DNA of 46,951 nt from Zygnema cylindricum (Eukaryota; Streptophyta; Zygnematophyceae; Zygnematales; Zygnemataceae), in assembly GCA_037447655.1 (NCBI GenBank), contig JBBHKE010003219.1:1-46951 (forward strand). The letters run 5' to 3'. Within the stretch, counting starts at the first letter, position 1. Each line of letters starts with the position of its first letter. The translations under genes were made by a program, and so were the position numbers. The notes beneath the pieces are model-generated. The model saw nothing but the letters and a program-made list of their open reading frames with translations. It ran no database searches and had not been told where the DNA came from. Below are positions 41,510 through 46,951 of the stretch, piece after piece.

Positions 41510-44500
41510 CTAAACATCTTCTTGTATGGACTTTATAGTTCGTACCACTCTAACAAACTCAACAAATAACCAACTTTGTGTTCCATGTAAACCACTCCGT
41601 CCCGTTGGTTCTTTCGCGGAAACTCTATTATTGCTCGTAAAATTATTACAAGGACTTCCTCCAATAACCAAATCTATATGTCCAAACCTTTTCACATAAC
41701 CCTCGAGTTTCGGAGTCGTCACGTCCCGAATATCGCCTTCCTTAATCAAGTTTCGGTCTTGATTTATCTTCTTTAGAAAATCCTCGACAACTCGTTGACT
41801 TTCCTTTTTAATTTCGATCGATATATACCCATTTATTCTAATACCATTTGCGTTTAATGCGACCGCGGCTCCCCCAATTCCGTCGAAACAAGAAATCACA
41901 TTAATCACATTTTTAAACCTATTATTAAACCTATTATTATTAGACAAAACCGACAAATGATAAGAAACCGAGGGAATGTGGAAAGAATCTCCCAAAGCTT
42001 CGTGACGATCCTTAATCGAAGCGATGTTTCTCGTATGACCCTTTGGATATCCCATAAGAAACTCGATTTCTTCGGGTTCTAAACGGGAAACTTTGTTTTT
42101 TCCCGTCCAAACTAAATTCCAATTTCCTGCCTTTTTATTTATTGTTAATTGTGCTTCGCGGGATGGAGTTTCATTTCCCGATTTGATAAGGAGTTCGTGG
42201 ATATAATTTATATCCTTATTTGAACACCTTTGGGTATTGATACATCCCATTTTTTCCCGTTTGTCCCATACGGGCCAAAATTCTTTCGTGTGAGGTAAAG
42301 CTTCCACGATTTTTTCTTCTTTGAAATTATCGGGCAGTCTTCTTCCCTCAAGAGGTAAATTATGGATGTATTTTCTCCGCCGTCGACAAGCCGAAAAATC
42401 TTTTCCGTCGGTTTTTTCGGCCTCCACACTCAATAAATGAGATTCGAAATCTCCCCAATGACGTGAAAGGACATTTTCAAAGTAAAAATAGAAGCTTTTA
42501 GGAGCGTACTTTAATTTTTTTCCGGAAGGTACGGATAATTCTTCGTTTTTTCCGAAATTTTCGTCGTTTTCGGAACCACTTTCCGCAAAAGCATCGGAAT
42601 TTCGCATCTGAAAACAAACAAAAAAAAAGTGCAATTTTTTTTGTCAAAGAAAATAATTCTTACGAAAGGAAAGACGCAATAACAACAAAAAGTCACCAAA
42701 TGATAGAGGTGAAAATCAAAAAGTGGTTCACGGCTATATTGATGCGATGTAAAATTAAGAAAAAATGTGGTTCCCGCCACAAAATAAGTACAAATTATGT
42801 AAAATAAGTACAATTTGGTTTTCACAACTAATGAAAAATTACATTTAGGTATAAAAAGTACATTTAAGTAAAATTTGGTAAACAATGTCAATAAAACAAA
42901 GCGTTTAGACTACAATAATAATGGTAAGAGAAGAAAGTAGTCCATTTTATCATTAATCGATAATAATTAAGATATGTAAAGGGGTCCACACTAATAACGG
43001 TAGTCAAAAACTACATACCTCTAAGATGGGTGGATTTGATTCCAATTTATTGTAACACCAAGCTGCGATTTCCTCGATATTTCCTGTATGACTTAAAAGA
43101 AATATTAAAAAAATATTAAATGCGAATAAATATAGAGGTTATGACGTCATTTAGGTATCGGATTGAGAGACATGATGACAGAGCAGACAAGAGAGAGAAT
43201 GTCAAAATACCTATACCAATAATGGTGTTGTGGATTATTTCCTTTCCTCTCCCTCTCCCACTCCCTCTACACTCCTCCCTCCTACCCTTTATCCAATTTT
43301 CTCCTACTTCTACCTCTTTATGCCCTCCTTTTCTCTCATACCATGTCAACAATATCCACACCAATTAAGGTAAAGAAAAAACACTCCTTTAAGAATGATC
43401 CACTTAGATTTTCCATCTTTAAGAATAAATTTAATTATATTACAGTAATTTACGGAAATGAAACTGAACCTTCTTCATCAAAACAAAAAAGGGAATTCCA
43501 CATTAACATGGAAAAAAACCCTAAATATCATATAAATTACTTTTAGTTTAGTACGAAAAACCATAGGAGGTAATTAGTGTAAATAATCCTAATTTGGGTC
43601 AATGGTTTTTTGTGAAGTACCGTTTTCATTGGCCGCCAAACCCTCCAAAACAACATTTTCCGGAAGCCCCAAATTTAATAATATTTGAATAGGAACGGAG
43701 GTCGAACTCTCTCCGTGTCTCTCTCCGTGTCTCTCTCCATGTCTCTCTCCGTACTCTCTCCGTATCTCTCTCCGTATCTCTCTCCGTGTCTCTCTCCGTG
43801 TTTCTCTCCGTGTCTCCCTCTCCCCCCTGAATTCAAATTCAAATAGAAGCTAAAATTGAAAGTTATAAAACGTAAAGAAACGAATATATGTTTCAACCTT
43901 ATCACTCTTACAATATGCTCAATCACTTAGCATTCAGTCAAAAGTGGAGAGTGATATAAAAAGTCGAACAAACCCAAAGTGGTAACTAAGACAATTTTTT
44001 CAAAAAAACAAAACACGAGAGCTAAATTCTTTGAAACTGAACATGGAAATTATGACCACAAAGTGAGCACTCTTTTTTTTTAAACCGGAAAAAGAAGAAC
44101 ATAAAGAATATCGGAGAAGAAAAACGTACCGGCATATGGAATACCCATTTTTTGTCTTTTTAAAGTGCTCGTGTCCCTACAAGAATCCGTACATCTTTTT
44201 GAATTTGACCTCAGTTTCTAAAGTCCCAAAAATACACAAAACAAAGTGTTAGATGTTAGTACAAAATTATATAAATACAAAAATTATATAAAACCACAAT
44301 ATTATTGCAAAATTTATAGTGTTGTGTATCGGCAGGGTTTTGCCGATAATCGATATGTACCTTTTTTTGGCTTGCCAATAATCGAAATATTGGCACGGTA
44401 TATCAAAACCGGTGTTATCGTCGATAAAAAACTGATAATTACCGATAACTATCGGCGATAATTGTACAGTTTGTACCGTACAATTGTACGGTTTATCCCG

Positions 44501-46761
44501 TCGTACTAAACCGCCGTTATTCCGTTACACAGATTACGGAACAGATTTTTACACGTGGCATGCCACGCTATATAACAGTGAAAAATATAATACATTATAT
44601 TATAAAGTACTATTGTATAGCATACTATACTTTTTCCACTTATCGCCGATAAGGAATTTGTTGGTCTCGGAGCGATATATCGGGACCCTTGACCGTTCGA
44701 TAACCGATAACTATCGGTATCGGTGTTATCGTGATAAATTTCTTGCCGATACACCACTAACAGTTTCATAGAGGTACCAAATGTACCGATTTTAATTTTT
44801 TTACGAAAATGCGTTATTTTTTTTAGTTTTTTAACTTTTCGTAAAATTAGAATACTTTTCGTGTACGGATGAAATATACGGAAAATGTACGGAAATGCAT
44901 GGAAATGTATGGAAAATAGAGTACACCGTGAATTGTTATTAAAGTAAAAAAATAATTAATGTAAAGAAACAATTAATGTTAATAGCTCTATTTTGGTTTC
45001 AAACGCGTAACGCCAACAAAAATTAGCGCTAATTTGTACATACAAAACTAATTTGGATACACATCCCCATATTATAGCCGCGATAATCAGTGTTCATATA
45101 TTCGATGCTAGAATATGTGATAACAGGTTCTTGCTGTTTTCCCTCGTCTTTATGACCAGGAACCTAACTAAGTGCACTGTTAAGTGGCGACGCATTCAAT
45201 TTCTCGTGTCGACGTATTTATCTAACACTTTCTGTACGTTTGTAAACTTATTCTGTACGTTTGTAAAAAATAATGAGCAGTTTTAGTACGAACGGACAAA
45301 TTTCATACATTACACTATTTAAAAACGGTCGAAAAAAAAGTAATTAACGCTAATTGGAACTACCTATATTAACTTAAAAACAAATGTAGTTGTTAATTCT
45401 ATTTTAGGTTTGAGGCTCAAAATTTGGGGGTGCCTATTTAGCGTCATTAATGCTAATAGCCATTCACGGTGTAGAGAGATAAGAGAGATATTTGAAGTAA
45501 CGTCGAAATGGGTTTCGTTTCGTTTCGTTTCGTTTCGTTTCGGTTAATGTAGTAGTAATTTTTGATTGAATGTTTTCCTATTTTGTCTTTTAATATAAAG
45601 TCAAACTCGGTCAACGCATTTTATAAAAAGTGCATTTTTTCCATGCGCATATTCATTATTTTTTTGGCGTTTCATGCGTGCGTTTAAAACGTTTGGTACC
45701 TCTATGCAAAATTTCCATTAAGCATCGCGGGTTTCCGTTGATCCACACTATTTGTTGTGAAAATAGAGAATGGTCAATAGAAAGAATGGTAGAAATAATC
45801 CGTCCATGGTGATGGTAAAATGGGTGCGATAAACACTAATAGTGGTGGAAATTGTTAAAGGTACAAAAAAGTTACCTCCGATTTGGATAGTATCGATTTC
45901 GATTTGTTGTCGTTTTCGAGTTTATTGTAACACCATGTTGCGATATCGTCGAGACTCCCTACATGCCACGTGGACAAAGATAAAATAAATAAAATGACAA
46001 AATAAATAGAAGGTTTTCAAAAAACAAGATAGCGGACATAGAATTAAATCTTTCAAACAAGACAAAATAAAAATTGAATCGCTAAAAGGAGTGGAGAAGA
46101 CTCGCTGTTACGCGAGATTTGAATGCTTCTATACTATAGATAGTCTTACTATCTTGGTTATGGAAAATTAACTAACATAGAATTAAAAAATCTAAAATAG
46201 CTCAAAGGAGTGGGTAGGACCTTGCCACGTCACTCATTTATTAAACATTATTGTTGATTCTAATTAACCATGAAAGAGAATTATTGATTTTAATTCATCG
46301 TTAAATAAATCCACACTAATTACAGTGAGTGAAGCAAAGTTTCAGTTTTAATTTTCTAATTTTGTTTGACATTTGTTTAAAGCAGTCTCCAAAACAATTC
46401 TGCGGAAATAAAACCAATTATGGTAAGCAAACTCGCAAACTTTTAAGAAATTTGGTTAAGAAATTCTAGAAACACTGATGGAAAAAAGTTGAGATTTTGT
46501 ATCTGGGAAATATCTAAATTAATATGAATCCACACTAATTGTGGTAAACAAACTATCATATGTCACGAACATACAACTTTCTTTTAAAGACAAAAACAAT
46601 GAAATTTTGCATTAAAGATGAAAAAAAAAGAAAAGGGTGGGAAGTACCATTTTCCCTGGCCAATAAGCTTTCAAGAATGATGTTTTTCGGAATTCCCAAG
46701 TTTGAAAGTTTTTTTATTAGGGAAGATTTCACACTCTCTCCTTCTCTTTTGTGGCCATACC
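41510..46761 (-). CDS. DRM: DRM-type DNA methyltransferase copy 2, 5' end outside window, frameshifted before UBA3
   Basis: Exons visible: 46648-46761 and 45876-45958 (UBA2 halves), 44130-44217 (linker), 43621-43826 (GER repeat and UBA3 first half), 43019-43083 (UBA3 second half) and 41510-42607 (365-residue catalytic exon). UBA1 would lie beyond the window. The catalytic exon is uninterrupted and keeps ALGDSFHIPSVSYHLSVL, CFDGIGGAAVAL and GGSPCNNF; by eye about nine of ten residues equal copy 1. The exon at 43621-43826 is 206 bases where a multiple of three plus three is needed: one repeat unit (43753-43763) has 11 instead of 12 bases, so the frame ends at a stop at 43675. Either this copy is a pseudogene, or splicing avoids the repeat, or the shift is a sequencing error in a repeat. 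Intron 4 holds a 1.4-kb transposon. Confidence 0.8.
43695..43820 (-). repeat. 12-bp coding minisatellite in DRM copy 2, with one 11-base unit
   Basis: About nine units of GTCTCTCTCCGT; the unit at 43753-43763 reads ACTCTCTCCGT and lacks one base. Copy 1 has about fourteen units at this place, so the array has changed length and frame since duplication. Confidence 0.9.
44317..44759. mobile_element. Compact hAT-like element (443 bp)
   Basis: Left end TAGTGTTGTGTATCGGCAGG; inverted right end TAGTGGTGTATCGGCAAG. It carries many CCGATAACTATCGG-type subterminal words and the palindromic ACGTGGCATGCCACG. It is the uninterrupted relative of the split element at 11910-20030. Confidence 0.85.
44922..45473. 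mobile_element. MITE with TACACCGTGAAT ends
   Basis: GTACACCGTGAATTGTTATTA at the left and the inverted TACACCGTGAATGGCTATTA at the right resemble the termini of 19071-19266 and 19511-19710, but this element is longer (about 550 bases) and lies inside the 44769-45704 element. Confidence 0.65.
45512..45543. repeat. (GTTTC)n microsatellite, about 6 units
   Basis: Perfect GTTTC repeats are directly readable. Confidence 0.95.
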
Positions 46762-46951
46762 CTAAAAAAGGTCGAGAAAAAGGAAAAAAAAATCATGCAA
46801 ATGTAAAACCAAGCAATGTTAAATTTGAATAAAATACTTTCCACAAATACAACCCAAAGAAAGAAAACGACAAAATCACATACGAGGTGAAATTTAAGGT
46901 CAAAATGAAAACAAAATTGAAGTGAAAGACGAAAAAAACGACAAAAGCGAC

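Larger units (their letters stand above)
44316..45704. mobile_element. Composite transposon insertion in a DRM copy 2 intron
   Basis: A 1389-base block is flanked by TGCAAAATTT at 44306-44315 and 45705-45714. Copy 1 has the same intron with a single TGCAAAATTT (about 30681-30690) and no insert. The block contains a hAT-like element and a second TIR element, which itself carries a MITE. Confidence 0.93.
44769..45704. mobile_element. TIR element with TAGAGGTACCAAA ends (936 bp)
   Basis: TAGAGGTACCAAA at 44769-44781 and its complement TTTGGTACCTCTA at 45692-45704 form 13-base perfect termini. The right end abuts the 10-bp target duplication exactly. No transposase is visible. The 9-10 bp duplication would suit a Mutator-type element. 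Confidence 0.75.
40898..46951 (-). repeat. Segmental duplication, copy 2 (DRM locus), runs off the window
   Basis: Head-to-tail partner of 26895-32000. Exon lengths, splice sites and intron positions are conserved. It still matches copy 1 at the last base of the window (ACGACAAAATCACATACGAG at 46867 and 31886). Confidence 0.92.

Overview
This window looks like nuclear DNA of a streptophyte (a land plant or a charophyte green alga). It is AT-rich, its genes are split by GT-AG introns of a few hundred to about 2600 bases, two genes have plausible plastid-targeting leaders, and it holds a DRM-type cytosine-5 DNA methyltransferase and MULE and hAT transposons. No species can be named from the sequence. 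Exon models were built by hand from splice signals, phase continuity and protein-family resemblance; none has been tested against transcripts.

Layout. 1-2345: GA-rich repeat and AT-rich DNA without a recognisable gene. 2346-10638 (minus): an 11-exon HAD-superfamily gene whose sequence departs from the catalytic signature. 10639-20040: a transposon nest, made of a small TIR element (11025-11300), a hAT-like element (ends at 11910 and 20030) and, inside it, a 6-kb Mutator-like element (13367-19368) with 550-base inverted repeats, a broken transposase carrying an OTU-protease domain, and a MITE inserted in one arm. 20473-25647 (plus): a complete 5-exon aldo/keto reductase gene. 25648-26890: spacer.

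26895-35341 (minus): a DRM methyltransferase gene of eight exons with three UBA domains, each cut by an intron at the same point and in the same phase. Its first intron is 2.6 kb of almost pure polypurine/polypyrimidine DNA. 35342-40880: spacer with repeats, one orphan exon of a fumarate-reductase-like flavoprotein, an internally deleted aquaporin relic and one unrecognised open stretch. 40898-46951 (minus): a second, head-to-tail copy of the DRM locus that runs off the window. Its methyltransferase exon is intact, but the coding minisatellite before UBA3 has lost one base, and a 1.4-kb nested transposon sits in an intron; the first copy preserves the empty site.

The protein genes are not an operon and share no obvious pathway. 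Three themes link the region: (1) a tandem-duplicated DRM, the enzyme family that methylates transposons under RNA guidance in plants, lying near many transposons; (2) GA/CT-rich simple repeats in introns, spacers and even coding exons; (3) minisatellites that begin at exon ends and carry copies of the 5' splice site.
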